A program made the position numbers and the translations under genes. A model generated the notes under the pieces. It made no database searches. It saw only the letters and a program-made list of their open reading frames with translations, and had not been told where the DNA came from. A DNA stretch of 40,663 nucleotides from Chloroflexota bacterium (GTDB lineage: Bacteria > Chloroflexota > Anaerolineae > Aggregatilineales > Aggregatilineaceae). Location of the stretch: the NCBI GenBank assembly GCA_010092855.1, contig JAADYV010000181.1, positions 1 through 40,663 on the forward strand, read 5' to 3'. Within the stretch, counting starts at the first letter, position 1. Each line of letters begins with the position of its first letter. Below, piece by piece: positions 26,501-33,358 of the stretch.

Positions 26501-29033
26501 CGACGATGTCCTCTGTCGCGACCGTGATGCGTGTCGCCGCGCGGATCGAGACTTCCTTACCCTCGGCATCGGTGCCATACATGGTCACTTCCACCACGAA
26601 CGGCGACTCCTCGATGTCCCTGGCCAGGATAGTGTAGTTGAATGTGCCCGATACCGGCTCGAACGGCACAATCGAGCCCGCTGTCAAGTCGTCAATTTCT
26701 TCGCCACAGATAACCGGCTGCGCGTGTGGGATGCAGTACGTGGCTGTTAAGTTGGTCAGCGTGACCGCGCCCACGTTTTGCGCCGCAAAGGTGAAGGTAA
26801 GTTCCTCGTCTTGCATCGCCGCGCCATCCGGCCCCAGGTCTACCAGCAGTTCGGCGTTAACCTGGGCATTGGAGATGTCCAGCGTCCGCACCGTGCTGTC
26901 GCTTAGCGCTCCCAGGTCATCACCAGGGCAGCTATCATCCGCGATCACTTCGAAGATCATGTGCAGTGGATCGGGATCGGACCCGGTCACCAGGTAGGTC
27001 ACGGACGTCGTGGCCGTTTCATCTCCGCTGCCCGTTGCTTCCAGGCGTCCTGGGGTGGCAGTCGGCCAGTTCATGGGAATCGCCATCATCACTGGCACAT
27101 CGGTATCCGTAAGCAAGTCGCGCCGGTATTGGTTAACGACCACGTTGCAGATGGGCGCTGGTGTTTTGTTCTCCACCGTGATCTCGTATACCACGTTACC
27201 CCCGCGCAGCACGGTGGGGCGATCGGGTTCGGTCACGATGACGCTGATCCCGATATCCGGGCTGGCGATATCGATGATGTGATCATCCTGCCCGTACAAT
27301 ACGCGGTTGGTGCCCGACACGCCACGTACTCGCGCAACACTGCTCAGCGGGTCTGGATCAGCACCGGTGATGTCGTATTGCCAGGTCAGCGTTCGCTCCC
27401 CGTTGGGCAGCAGCGTAACGGTGGATAGGTCTGGTGCACTCCCGACTGGTGTAATGACGTACTCCAGGTCGGAAATGATCGTGTCTGAACTCTCGTTTTC
27501 CAACAGCAGTCGGTACTCAACGGTTTGCGGTGGCGTGGCGATATCCACCGGGTCACCGGTGCCTGGATTAACGGCAGTCAGGGTGACCTTCAACGAAGAG
27601 TCGGCCAGGTCCACCGAGGTCGCGGCCACCGCGTCAACGGCTGCGCCGCCAGTGCCAACGCCTTTGGCTGTAACCTCTACCGTATTCACCAGCGGGTCGG
27701 GGTTGGAGGGTATTACCGTGTAGGTGGTTGTCGCCGCGAACTCCTGGCCGGGGTCGAGTGTCGTGCCGAATGGTACGGGCACAACCCCGGTCAAGCTGTC
27801 GACGATCCACAAGTCTTCTAGCTGGATTTCGCCGGTGTTTCGAACAATGATCGCATATGTGATTACATCGCCGGGTTCAGCGGGGGGCGAAACCACGTTA
27901 GGACCGCGCTTGATCTCCGTCACGTTCTTCGAAATCGAGACATCCGGCAGTTCCACTTCCACCGGGGTACTGGTAACCTGCCGTGAAACCTCGATGGAGC
28001 CATCTGATACCCGCAGTTGCCCCGTCAACGAATAGGTTTCTGGGGCGGGATTGCTCGGAATCGGGATATCAAAGATCTCACACTGAGCCTGTTCGCCGGG
28101 GGGCAGATTGCCTGTCCCAAAGACCAGCGGTGTCCCGGTCATGTCCAGCCAGTTTTCGAAGTCGGCACACGCGGTCTGGAACCCTGGCACCGACGAGGTC
28201 ACCGTGATGTCGGTGATGGTGTTGCCGGGGCGCACATTCTCGATCACCAGCGTGAAGTCAACATTCTGGTTGGGGGCAGCAGAGGCCACCGAAGGGTCAA
28301 ACGACACGACCTCGAACCCTGGCCCCAGGATTTCGACCTGGTCATCATCGAAGTCAACTGTGTCGTTGGGGTCAACGCCGATGTCATCCTTGTCGTTTTC
28401 GGCTTCGGCAGCGGCTTTTACGCGGATAGTGAGATCGCCGTTCACGGCTGCGGGCACGTCATACTCCACCACGGCCCAGGCCAGTTCCCCGTCCAACAAA
28501 ACTTTTTCCGGATCAGAGGTGGGGAACTGCAACGGAACGTCAATCACTGCCAGCCCGCTGCCACTGGTATCCCCAAAGACAAGTTGGGCCTCGACCATGT
28601 GGAGTCGTTCTGGGTTGTTGCATTCCGGGTCTCCACCGGTGGAATTCCCAACTACGACCAGCCAGCTCATCGGGTCACCGACTTGCCGTGATACGACTTC
28701 CGGTGTTGGCGTGGTCTCCGTATCTTCGACAGTAGCCCCATAGTTCGGCTGCTCAGGATCAGGCGGTCCGGTGAACGGTGCAGCCAACAAAAAGCCGTTC
28801 ACCGCCAGTTTACACGGGAAGCGGTCATCGTCTGGCAACGCCGGGCGAAGGGGGGCGTCCGGGGTGGTTTCCGCGCGCGGATCGTCTTGCCCATCCGCCG
28901 GGCCGTTTATGTCGTCCTGGACATCCCCTGCATGGGGTTGGTGGTCCAGGGCTAACACTACCTGTACCTGGCTAATCAACAGCGCCAGGACAATCAGTAG
29001 TGTACTCGACCAGGGAACTATCTTCCTTTTCAT
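17097..29033 (-). CDS. Giant DUF11-repeat surface protein fused to its own LPATG signal and sortase domain
   Basis: A 3978-residue reading frame without interruption; AGGAGA precedes the ATG at 29033. A signal peptide (MKRKIVPWSSTLLIVLALLI) is followed by a ~200-residue N-terminal region and about 25 DUF11-type beta-sandwich repeats of ~90-125 residues. The repeats are recognisable by DPLVNTVTV-like strand endings and 'PGDTITYTxxITN' starts. At 3652-3656 is LPATG, after which come a hydrophobic helix (~3670-3684), an RR pair, a second helix (~3694-3714), an acidic then Pro/Thr linker, and a sortase domain (~3828-3978). The sortase carries His3887 (VLAAHLQF), Cys3951 (TLITCTNWD) and Arg3964 (ERLVVRA). 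The topology puts both LPATG and the sortase outside the membrane. Substrate and enzyme are thus one polypeptide. The GT4 genes lie upstream on the same strand across a 150-bp gap. Likely roles are adhesin or surface-layer fibre; the fate of the cleaved product is unknown. Confidence 0.93.
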   Translation of the reverse strand: MKRKIVPWSSTLLIVLALLISQVQVVLALDHQPHAGDVQDDINGPADGQDDPRAETTPDAPLRPALPDDDRFPCKLAVNGFLLAAPFTGPPDPEQPNYGATVEDTETTPTPEVVSRQVGDPMSWLVVVGNSTGGDPECNNPERLHMVEAQLVFGDTSGSGLAVIDVPLQFPTSDPEKVLLDGELAWAVVEYDVPAAVNGDLTIRVKAAAEAENDKDDIGVDPNDTVDFDDDQVEILGPGFEVVSFDPSVASAAPNQNVDFTLVIENVRPGNTITDITVTSSVPGFQTACADFENWLDMTGTPLVFGTGNLPPGEQAQCEIFDIPIPSNPAPETYSLTGQLRVSDGSIEVSRQVTSTPVEVELPDVSISKNVTEIKRGPNVVSPPAEPGDVITYAIIVRNTGEIQLEDLWIVDSLTGVVPVPFGTTLDPGQEFAATTTYTVIPSNPDPLVNTVEVTAKGVGTGGAAVDAVAATSVDLADSSLKVTLTAVNPGTGDPVDIATPPQTVEYRLLLENESSDTIISDLEYVITPVGSAPDLSTVTLLPNGERTLTWQYDITGADPDPLSSVARVRGVSGTNRVLYGQDDHIIDIASPDIGISVIVTEPDRPTVLRGGNVVYEITVENKTPAPICNVVVNQYRRDLLTDTDVPVMMAIPMNWPTATPGRLEATGSGDETATTSVTYLVTGSDPDPLHMIFEVIADDSCPGDDLGALSDSTVRTLDISNAQVNAELLVDLGPDGAAMQDEELTFTFAAQNVGAVTLTNLTATYCIPHAQPVICGEEIDDLTAGSIVPFEPVSGTFNYTILARDIEESPFVVEVTMYGTDAEGKEVSIRAATRITVATEDIVVEVGGPQNAVNGDEETFTYNVYNNSGVELTNVRIYNMAQEDSGDPYGYELVGTADTFPDGGLISGNFLHTIDLPGALPGTVFTMHVRVLAEFSGQEFQGNGLADVVLIPMIGVIKTGPSTADAGQAISYDIEIKNNSHSQTLTVLSYTDTVLNQPPYNFPVITHADFGIDYDQIGTWPGQPGILPPGDTVVGRFTIASVEAVPTPLTNVFVVSGRKPDGSTVSGQAEHTIDIACPIEFDLVVTNLDDDPDDVLGEDLQWDIWFTNVSTQTINNIVIDETLNWGEPGNDPVINWPGAIGTLEPGQTATLQSFQKLITNEYYGAGEDYMGDRLTATFSEVAGSNQCQQEFRYYVYSPIFVFKWPRNDMFLAFAGDVVTYDITVENVTEDDDDPYDYYTVTVYDSLLQPSPIPLDYDGSGDPPEPFETTGIMGPGEILTTAVPRTVLPTDPEELVNVITAEFPDPADPDVTFITWFELMIFTSNPLQLTKEPSVDSATPGTTISYDYTLTNISPYDIQNVTLVDSLIGDLIPDPIPLFAPFDFILVEGVEYTIPINAPDPLVNTVTAAGRVIVPDGLDRDITNEVIAEVDLEDPEIAIVKTVQDSTTGDPLPDNLPISLPDGDGMPEADAGQTVDYCFTITNTASTDIQPGEELSYVANIQLVDPMLLPIGTEPNTLQQQFEAAIAAQLPTLPPGAVGPRGPAMLYAGEEVIFCYAPPGGPISLNAITMGDPVVNLASLTGTSSNGTEVYNEYELAVDLLGQDLMITKTPSQPLAYVGEEITYVVRIENRNLTYDIQDIVITDAFGGGSPVQIPLDQFDWSNSGVVGNPVGQLAPPTGPTEDGGYATYTYSYVIQADDPDPLENYAVAVGFLNDNVEPDQRTEVLDSTRTAVAVTSSQLLVRKSAQPLTANPGDTVSYTISILNIGSRRVSNIRGTDVNPANAPGGTVYDCPDPGDPATCEVSDPELDSYETGFITYEITLPDAATLLANPNWDPFVNTITVLGDVNDADGNPLPDPVEGEATVAVDIIQPGIRLSMSPAIQAASQGQTVTYNVIITNTGGTGDDLSSLELLDVDEFEVVPLTTFVYGLQPYWDDDGDPGTPDVPNPKAGTTYNGTDPLLPGEQLIGSFTVTVPDPYDGAEYTNVVQVTGESGPTLSPVIDRTSATIDIRDAGINVEKLSSITQGPVGTSVIYTVRVTNVGGIALERLVIADASMPGSTMTVEDGFPNTEGSDAGTLDPNETYETTYTYTLDAGDDDPFVNWVTVTGHTINMTTIVNVAQATVDIQTGNLIVVKQACGGPDIDGNPATINNPCAAVVDTDEEDTITYYVDISNPSALNLQNIAISDPNAPAGVFDGIVWPDEPNELGPGEAIQRLMYPYTIQPGDPDPLQNTITVVGQIPSDPPLDVEATDSASISLVSGELELTKDAPAQAALGEEVTYTLTVTHTNPSGQPITGIEVFDPMTGSSNPICGPFDLNGGESQVCSFTHTISPADGSPVVNTARAEGIQNTVPVSDVATHSINVVSGGLTVSKTADDNFVTVGTLVTFTYRIENTGDTTITSMNVSDSDTGLTVSPPWPTELDPGEIETRTVTRTMTGADPDPYINTLTVTGQVGLQDIMVEATETVNILSNDTLAVTNTPSANYVLDGADVTFTYVVSNFSDTDLTGLTLSDSFGALTIPATLLANDSVTVYRTVTADLPGPVVSTVFVEATGPTALSDSATAEVNVTTGGILVVKSADVISAQVGEDIDYTIEVTNVGDEPLQTIAVIDPMLVLGPAPPATLDPGNSFTMTGTYTVQVTDDQVVNTVTATAVGANTATDFEDTDSAIVSVVDSDTTLLALTKEVSPLSVPLNGSDADRTVTYRLRIQNIDDLEGADNITIEDPPGTPLAVTVPALAPGQAWEYTYDVIIPDTTTEPQITNTAEVFEDGTSQDTATATVTVQVLQLTVTPTPDSGYPGDTIVYNFTITNLGQSTITNFTLDFDPSDFTYILPPSSLNPGPNNFNGFYELPAFGDPIYDSPTLNTTVGVSIDGVLQDEDTAVVALQTDILTLTKTADLTTAYPGDTITYTFEITNNTSSTVTGVTITDPLLDPLPFGTLSVPAGGWGPDVATFPLPTDPGDPIFANPTLDNTATLEVSGTTVSTDTASVPLSIDIISLDKTPTSSTTVPGSTITYNFTITNHTQSPIANVNLVDPGVDSFDTVFPITVQPGDTVVQGFYDVPDPYTNPTYDNTAEVQVDGTPVATDTASVTISTAGMTATILSVQQTSGFGLPDLLQTGESATLTFELRNIGAEQITGLQATVGTTIPSLTQDFQCTPALDALPILEPAGHVNPITLEPDDFVNVTCTFVPPIGEPDYLTTNGLNRTLSVNATGQSGTETLIAEGTATVELVDLRLGVELTLSENPVQPDDAINVTLTITNEGASPIGCNTTEYPGVDPDSTCHLRALFTTDPISTDLNAVLTPLETLFEDTVLQPGESATETTVDYTVSEGEDNTDIEVMADGGYYSTLFTPGDEDNYTVFGTDSETLDVQGDDQQDLVVEILQVIPNAPVTGQSVSYAVRVTNNGTTPITGLAGQYRIVPLATTSSSSWMLTSGGPRPPQQTGWTSFSLGTEPVTLGAGLSITATIQRTEDQTGRYVLEVAVAGVNVDGQINATVDRTITPANYLTPTPSGSATITPTLDPNATEPQITKSVDVESALPGDTVTWTVEVRNGGTNPMGILSMRDEFPSTLTIVSVVQGGTQLFPEGNVYTVDTTEPLAPGESIIITVTTTVNADVVPPAQITNTFCATREGGEEVCDDATVNIGPEASELPATGSEPRAPLGFRLDGLFGVLLVGALMLLMGSQPSNRRTTLAGLFVIVALIAIGGAAVLLVTQDSDDDGDTGTPVSEVDEEAEAGEEELEPPSGAEADVADQEPDGPEEQVEVSPETSTDPSQGPDASESTPLPTPLPTTPPPPATATATPQADSDSLFVSPPSATPYIQPTPDGVRYLEIPKLPEFGQQQIQIQPLPFENGTWDISAMRWAVGWLEGTTWMEEDWGNTVLAAHLQFNFDDPGPFYNLDQLEVGDEIIVREGEYRTYTFMVTEKNTVSPDDWTVTAPTNDPTLTLITCTNWDQSYGVFSERLVVRAIRIPDPVQG
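17892..18080 (-). other. Internal sorting signal: LPATG plus two membrane helices
   Basis: The codons 18066-18080 read LPATG. The following helix (LFGVLLVGALMLLMG) and RR look like an ordinary C-terminal sorting signal, but instead of ending the protein crosses back through a second helix (LAGLFVIVALIAIGGAAVLLV). The region is thus a hairpin anchor linking the exported ectodomain to the exported sortase. Confidence 0.9.
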
Positions 29034-29183
29034 AGACGTCTCCTGTACTCAAAAAGATAAGGCCAACTTGCGGAGAGCATAGGAACTGGTATTTTCAGGT
29101 GCGGTGCTATGCTCAAGACGATAAAACTGGGCACATTGCCACATTGTAAAGCTGAGATTCCATTTACGATCTTTATTAGGATA

Positions 29184-30470
29184 TCATGAATACCTGTTTT
29201 CATCCGTGAAATTGGTCCTAAATTCCTCCGAATTATGACAGTTTTTGACACCACTTAAACATGTGTATAGCTGTAATAGGGTGTCAGCCGCGCGCCCCCA
29301 ATGAAATCGGCTTCGACCCAGGCGTTGCGCTTGCCTGGCCAGCGCCAAACGCACCGGTGTGTTTCGAAGCTGTCGCAACGCTTTCAGCGCAGCCTCTGGT
29401 GTGGCGTCTACCAGTACCAAACCACAGCGTTCGCGCTGTACAACTGCGGCTATCTCGCCCACTGGTGTGACCAGCAGCGGACGACCCACGCCCAGCGCGT
29501 AGAATCCCAGGTTAGGCATGAAGTACTGGCTGTTCGGGTTGCGCGCATTAAGCCCATAATATACGACATCCCCGGCTGCCACCACTTCGGGGACCTCGTG
29601 CAAGGGCACCCAACTCAGCAACCGGATGCGTTCACAGTTTTGCGCCGCGCGCTGCAGGTCCACTTTTTGAGGACCGTCCCCACCAATGATCAGCCAGACG
29701 TCCGGTATTTGCCGCACAGCGTCGACCAGCGGCAGCAACAGGCGGTCCGGGTTCAGCCAGCCCACGTATACAACCACTAGCGCACCTTCCGGTATTCCCC
29801 ATTCTTCGCGAAGCACGCGTGCACGTTGGTCAAGTTTCGCGTGATCTGGTAGTGGCTGACTGTTATGTACCACCCACACGCTTCCGCCCATCAGGCGGAA
29901 TCGCGCCGCCAGCCGTTCCCCTACCGTGACCACCGCATCCGTTCGCGGCGTCAACCACCGGTCCAGCCGTTCCAGTCCTCGGGTCAGCCATGAACCGACG
30001 TTGTCACGCACCATGCCGGGATAGTATTCGCGTGCATCGTAGATCACCGGGCACCTCGCCAGCCTGCCATATGCCATCCCCACCGGAAGTGTATCCAGGT
30101 CGTGCGCATGTACAATGTCAGGCTGAAAGCGGCGTAGTTCCTGAAACGCGCGCCACCAGAACACGGGCAGTGTTCGCAGCAGACGGCGTCCCGTCTGGTA
30201 TCCGGCCTGAACCTGGATGTGCGTGACCACAACCGACGTAGGTGCAGTAGCGGGCTGGTTTGACCAATCTGCCAGTGCTGCCGAGAGCGATCCTGGCGTG
30301 TGCTCGATGGTATGCACCGGGTGGCGGCCTTCCCGGTCCCATGCAATGACGTGCATTTGGTAACCGGCCAGGGCCAGCGTATGGGCCTCCTTCTCGACGC
30401 GCACATCTGGCCCGTGCGCTCTAGAAATTAACATTGCTACCCGTTGGCGTGTGCCGCGTGTTTGTAACAT
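29184..30470 (-). CDS. GT4-family glycosyltransferase (distal gene of pair)
   Basis: A 428-residue GT-B fold protein. The N-terminal half shows AMLISRAHGPDVRVEKEAHT and PDIVHAHDLDTLPVG; the C-terminal half shows VVYVGWLNPDRLLLPLVDAV, WLIIGGDGPQK and a donor-binding section around PNLGFYALGVGRPLLVTPVGE. The usual EX7E motif at the end is not well conserved. A nucleotide sugar should be the donor; the acceptor is unknown. Its ATG at 30470 is 5 bp after the stop of the upstream GT4 gene, and the AGGAG site lies inside that gene's end, so the two are translationally linked. The last ~20 residues (CHNSEEFRTNFTDENRYS) are polar and look dispensable. It precedes the giant gene by 150 bp. Confidence 0.87.
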   Translation of the reverse strand: MLQTRGTRQRVAMLISRAHGPDVRVEKEAHTLALAGYQMHVIAWDREGRHPVHTIEHTPGSLSAALADWSNQPATAPTSVVVTHIQVQAGYQTGRRLLRTLPVFWWRAFQELRRFQPDIVHAHDLDTLPVGMAYGRLARCPVIYDAREYYPGMVRDNVGSWLTRGLERLDRWLTPRTDAVVTVGERLAARFRLMGGSVWVVHNSQPLPDHAKLDQRARVLREEWGIPEGALVVVYVGWLNPDRLLLPLVDAVRQIPDVWLIIGGDGPQKVDLQRAAQNCERIRLLSWVPLHEVPEVVAAGDVVYYGLNARNPNSQYFMPNLGFYALGVGRPLLVTPVGEIAAVVQRERCGLVLVDATPEAALKALRQLRNTPVRLALARQAQRLGRSRFHWGRAADTLLQLYTCLSGVKNCHNSEEFRTNFTDENRYS

Positions 30471-30475
30471 AAGAT

Positions 30476-31678
30476 TTACGCCAGAATCTCCTGGTAAAAC
30501 ATCATAAACTTACGCATTTCCGTCTGCCAGTTGAACACTTGCTGCGCTGCGCGCACGTTTTTTCGGAAGACTTCCTGGTTTTCCTCGCTTAGAATCGATT
30601 TCAGCGCGTCTGCAATCGAACCGGGATCGTTGGGGTCGCACACTACGCCAAGCCCGTGCGGTTGAACGAGACGCCGCAGCACGAACATGTCCGAAGCCAC
30701 CACCGGCACCCCTGCGCCAATAGCTTCGTAAAGCTTGTTGGGCTGCCCTGCCCGCGTATTCCACGACTCGGCGCGCATCAGGATCGCGGCGGCATGTGCG
30801 GTACGGATGGTGGCCGCGACTTGCTCCGGTGGGACTGGTGGCAGAAAGAATACACGCTGCGCGATGCCTAGCTGGGCTGCTAATCTTCTGGTCTCTTCGC
30901 ACGATTCGCCTTTGCCCAGGAAGACCAGCGTCACGTCCTCTGGCAGCAGCGCGATGGCCTTCACCAGTTCGCTGACGGCGCGTCGCCGGTTGGTGATCTC
31001 GCCGGTGTGTACGATGATGTGCTGCCCCTCTTCGGCCACTGTTTGTAGGTCAACTGGTGCGCGTGCGTCTTCCGGCACAGGATCGACCGCGTTTTGGATG
31101 ACGACTGGATGCACACCATACCAGCGTGCCATCAACCGGGCACGTCCCTCGGCCAGTCCCAGGACTCCATCTGTGTGTTGTGCTAGCTTGCCTTCCAGCC
31201 ACATGGAAAGTGGTCGATTCACGCGGTGCCACAGGTTGGTGGTGCGTGTCCGGAAAGGAGACTGGAATAAGAACAACTCATGTGCATCGTACACTAGCTT
31301 GGCGCGTGGGTTGAATCGTCTGCGTGCCAGGGTGAGCAAAATTAACGCCGGAAGGTCATGCGCGTGATAAACGCACGTAGGGGTGGCGCTCAGTGCACGT
31401 AGAATCTGCCAGGCTTGCAGCAGGTGTCGGATCCAGCGCCAGGGTTGCCATAGGCTTGCGCCCAAACGCCAATAACGTATCCGCCGCAGCTCGTAGCCAT
31501 CGACTGTTTCCCGATCCGGCAGTGTGCCACCGGATCGTTGAGTGCCCACTACCAGCACGCGCCAGGTGGTGGCCAGTGCTGCCGCTTCGTTACGCACCCG
31601 TCCATCATGGGCGATATCATTGAGCACGAGCATGATAACGTCGTAGGAGGCGGTTGTGGATTTTTGTTGTCTGCGCAT
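30476..31678 (-). CDS. GT4-family glycosyltransferase (first gene of pair)
   Basis: A 400-residue glycosyltransferase with the GT-B pattern: VIMLVLNDIAHDGRVRNEA at the N-terminus, VYHAHDLPALILLTLA, LVYDAHELFLFQSPF, then IIVHTGEITNRRRAVSELVK, LVFLGKGESCEE and the donor site NKLYEAIGAGVPVVASD. Its glycine-rich start (DIAHDGRV) is typical of capsular or exopolysaccharide GT4 enzymes. It has no membrane helix and probably acts on the cytosolic face on a lipid-linked acceptor. It is divergent from the flippase, with 48 bp between start codons, and co-directional with the second GT4 and the giant gene. Together they suggest export of a surface glycan or glycosylation of surface proteins. Confidence 0.88.
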   Translation of the reverse strand: MRRQQKSTTASYDVIMLVLNDIAHDGRVRNEAAALATTWRVLVVGTQRSGGTLPDRETVDGYELRRIRYWRLGASLWQPWRWIRHLLQAWQILRALSATPTCVYHAHDLPALILLTLARRRFNPRAKLVYDAHELFLFQSPFRTRTTNLWHRVNRPLSMWLEGKLAQHTDGVLGLAEGRARLMARWYGVHPVVIQNAVDPVPEDARAPVDLQTVAEEGQHIIVHTGEITNRRRAVSELVKAIALLPEDVTLVFLGKGESCEETRRLAAQLGIAQRVFFLPPVPPEQVAATIRTAHAAAILMRAESWNTRAGQPNKLYEAIGAGVPVVASDMFVLRRLVQPHGLGVVCDPNDPGSIADALKSILSEENQEVFRKNVRAAQQVFNWQTEMRKFMMFYQEILA

Positions 31679-31726
31679 ATACTTCTACCCAGTCGAGTGC
31701 TGGAAACTTGCCTGAGTGGACTTGTT

Positions 31727-33244
31727 ATGAGCGATTCTTTGTCCCCGTTTGTTGCTATCCAAACTGATATGCCTTCCCGTGAGAAAGTAGTGATTGGTGT
31801 GGGGTGGGCGTTGGTTGGTGCTGCCCTGCGCTATGCACTGGCGGGAGCTACAGTACTTGCGCTTACGCGCATTCTCCAGCCCGAGGAGCTTGGCCTCGTG
31901 GCGTTGACCTACGTGGTGCTGGAGTTGGTGGGGCATGTGGCAACGGTTGGTTTTCACGACGCACTCATTCAGAAGCAGGACCTTGACGAGTCCGATCTGG
32001 ATACCGCTTTTTGGAGTATTGTAACGGTGTCTGGTTTTTTTGTTCTGCTTGTTATTGTAGCTGCACCCGTTATTGCGCACGAATTTGGGCATTATCGTCT
32101 GGCTCCACTGATGATCGTAATGGCGCTGGCAGCATTCGTGCACGCGCTGAGTATTGTGCCGCGTGCATTGCTTACGCGTCGTATGGACTTTCGGGTTCCT
32201 GCGTTGGTTCGCGTGGTAGGGATGATATTGGGTGGTGTGTGTGCAGTGACGTTGGCGCTGTTAGGCGCTGGTCCCTGGAGTCGGGTGTTTCAATTTGTGG
32301 TGCTGCATGTAGTTAGTACGGTGTTGATCTGGCGTTTGGTAGGTTGGCGTCCGGGGTGGCGGGTGACGCGGTTGTCGTTGCGGCGATTGTGGCGTTTTGC
32401 GCCAAGTGTGTCTGTGTTTACGGTGTTTGTTTACGTGATGCATAATGCCGATGACCAGTTGGTGGGGTATGTGCTGGGGCCGGAGCAGTTGGGATATTAC
32501 GCGCTGGCGTATAGTTTTATGGCGTGGCCGGTGCGGGATGTGATAGGTAGTGGTCAGGTGGTGTTGTATCCGGTTCTGGCGCGGTATCAGGATGATTTGT
32601 CTCGGTTTCAGGAGGTTTATCTGGAAGGGTTGCAGTTAGCAACGTTGTTTGCTTTTCCGGTGTTGGTGGTCATGATTGTGGCTGCGCCGGTGTTTGTGCC
32701 TTGGTTGGTGGGTGATCGGTGGAGTCCGGCGGTGTTGCCGATGCAGGTGTTGGCGTTTGGGGGGATTCGTGAGGTAACGATGATGTTAAATGGGTCGGTC
32801 TATCGTGCGCTGGGTAGGCCGGAGTTGCATATGATGTTGTCGGTTGCGTCGGTAGTGTGTTATCTGGTGGGGTTTGTTGTTGGATTGGATTATGGGATTG
32901 GTGGGGTCGCGTTTTTTTTTGTTTTTGTTGGTTTTTTGCTGCATGGTGTTTCGCTTTGGATGGTGTTGAGTTGTTTGCGGCTTTCGTTTTTTGGTTGGGC
33001 TCGGGTGTTGGTTGTTCCGTTGGTGCTTTTGGGTTTGGTTGGTTTGGTGGGTTCTGTGGCTTTGTATGTTGTTTTTGGGGATTTTGGTGTGTTTGTTAGG
33101 TTGCTTTTGTTTGGGTTGGTTTGTGTGTTGGTGTATGTTGTTTCGTTGATTGTGTTGGATCCGGGAGTGTTTGTTCGTTTGGGTGGGGTGCTTGGTGGTT
33201 TGGTTCGTTTGTTGGTGAATGACTATGCGAAATCAACTTCGTAA
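31727..33244 (+). CDS. Polysaccharide flippase (Wzx/MOP superfamily)
   Basis: I take the ATG at 31727 (MSDSLSPFVAIQTD); the 63 codons before it in the track ORF overlap the divergent GT4 gene. The 505-residue product has about 12-14 membrane helices, starting with VGWALVGAALRYALAGATVL. It shows MOP-family features: ALTRILQPEELGLVALTYVV, PRALLTRRMDF, DDQLVGYVLGPEQLGYYALAYSF. It should flip lipid-linked oligosaccharides across the membrane, matching the adjacent GT4 pair. The gene is odd in composition: the first ~430 bp use ordinary mixed codons, while from about 32160 nearly every third position is G or T and Leu is almost always TTG. Reading frame and protein motifs remain intact throughout. 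Confidence 0.9.
   Translation: MSDSLSPFVAIQTDMPSREKVVIGVGWALVGAALRYALAGATVLALTRILQPEELGLVALTYVVLELVGHVATVGFHDALIQKQDLDESDLDTAFWSIVTVSGFFVLLVIVAAPVIAHEFGHYRLAPLMIVMALAAFVHALSIVPRALLTRRMDFRVPALVRVVGMILGGVCAVTLALLGAGPWSRVFQFVVLHVVSTVLIWRLVGWRPGWRVTRLSLRRLWRFAPSVSVFTVFVYVMHNADDQLVGYVLGPEQLGYYALAYSFMAWPVRDVIGSGQVVLYPVLARYQDDLSRFQEVYLEGLQLATLFAFPVLVVMIVAAPVFVPWLVGDRWSPAVLPMQVLAFGGIREVTMMLNGSVYRALGRPELHMMLSVASVVCYLVGFVVGLDYGIGGVAFFFVFVGFLLHGVSLWMVLSCLRLSFFGWARVLVVPLVLLGLVGLVGSVALYVVFGDFGVFVRLLLFGLVCVLVYVVSLIVLDPGVFVRLGGVLGGLVRLLVNDYAKSTS
32160..33225 (+). other. Strongly G/T-rich, C/A-poor coding block
   Basis: The plus strand of the last two thirds of the flippase gene is nearly restricted to G and T. 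For example, 33001-33060 contains no A and about six C, and 33061-33120 has one C and three A. The bias stops sharply at the final codons (GACTATGCGAAATCAACTTCG). Neighbouring genes on both sides do not share it. Confidence 0.85.
32912..32920 (+). repeat. T9 homopolymer inside flippase gene
   Basis: Nine consecutive T encode Phe residues in a membrane helix and are followed by further T5 and T6 runs within 25 bp. Slippage here would shift the frame and truncate the flippase, so it is a possible phase-variation tract. It may equally be a by-product of the G/T-rich composition. Confidence 0.6.
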
Positions 33245-33358
33245 GCAGTATTTCCTCACACTGCCCTCTCAATTGCCACACACGCGGAAAACCAGTACAC
33301 TTCATCATGTCGATGGGGGCACGACAACAGGTGATTGGCATTACAGCGGAGAAGAATT

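Noticed and set aside
31538-31726. Upstream extension of the flippase ORF
   Set aside because: It overlaps the 5' end of the divergent GT4 gene, and the residues do not look like a membrane-protein N-terminus.
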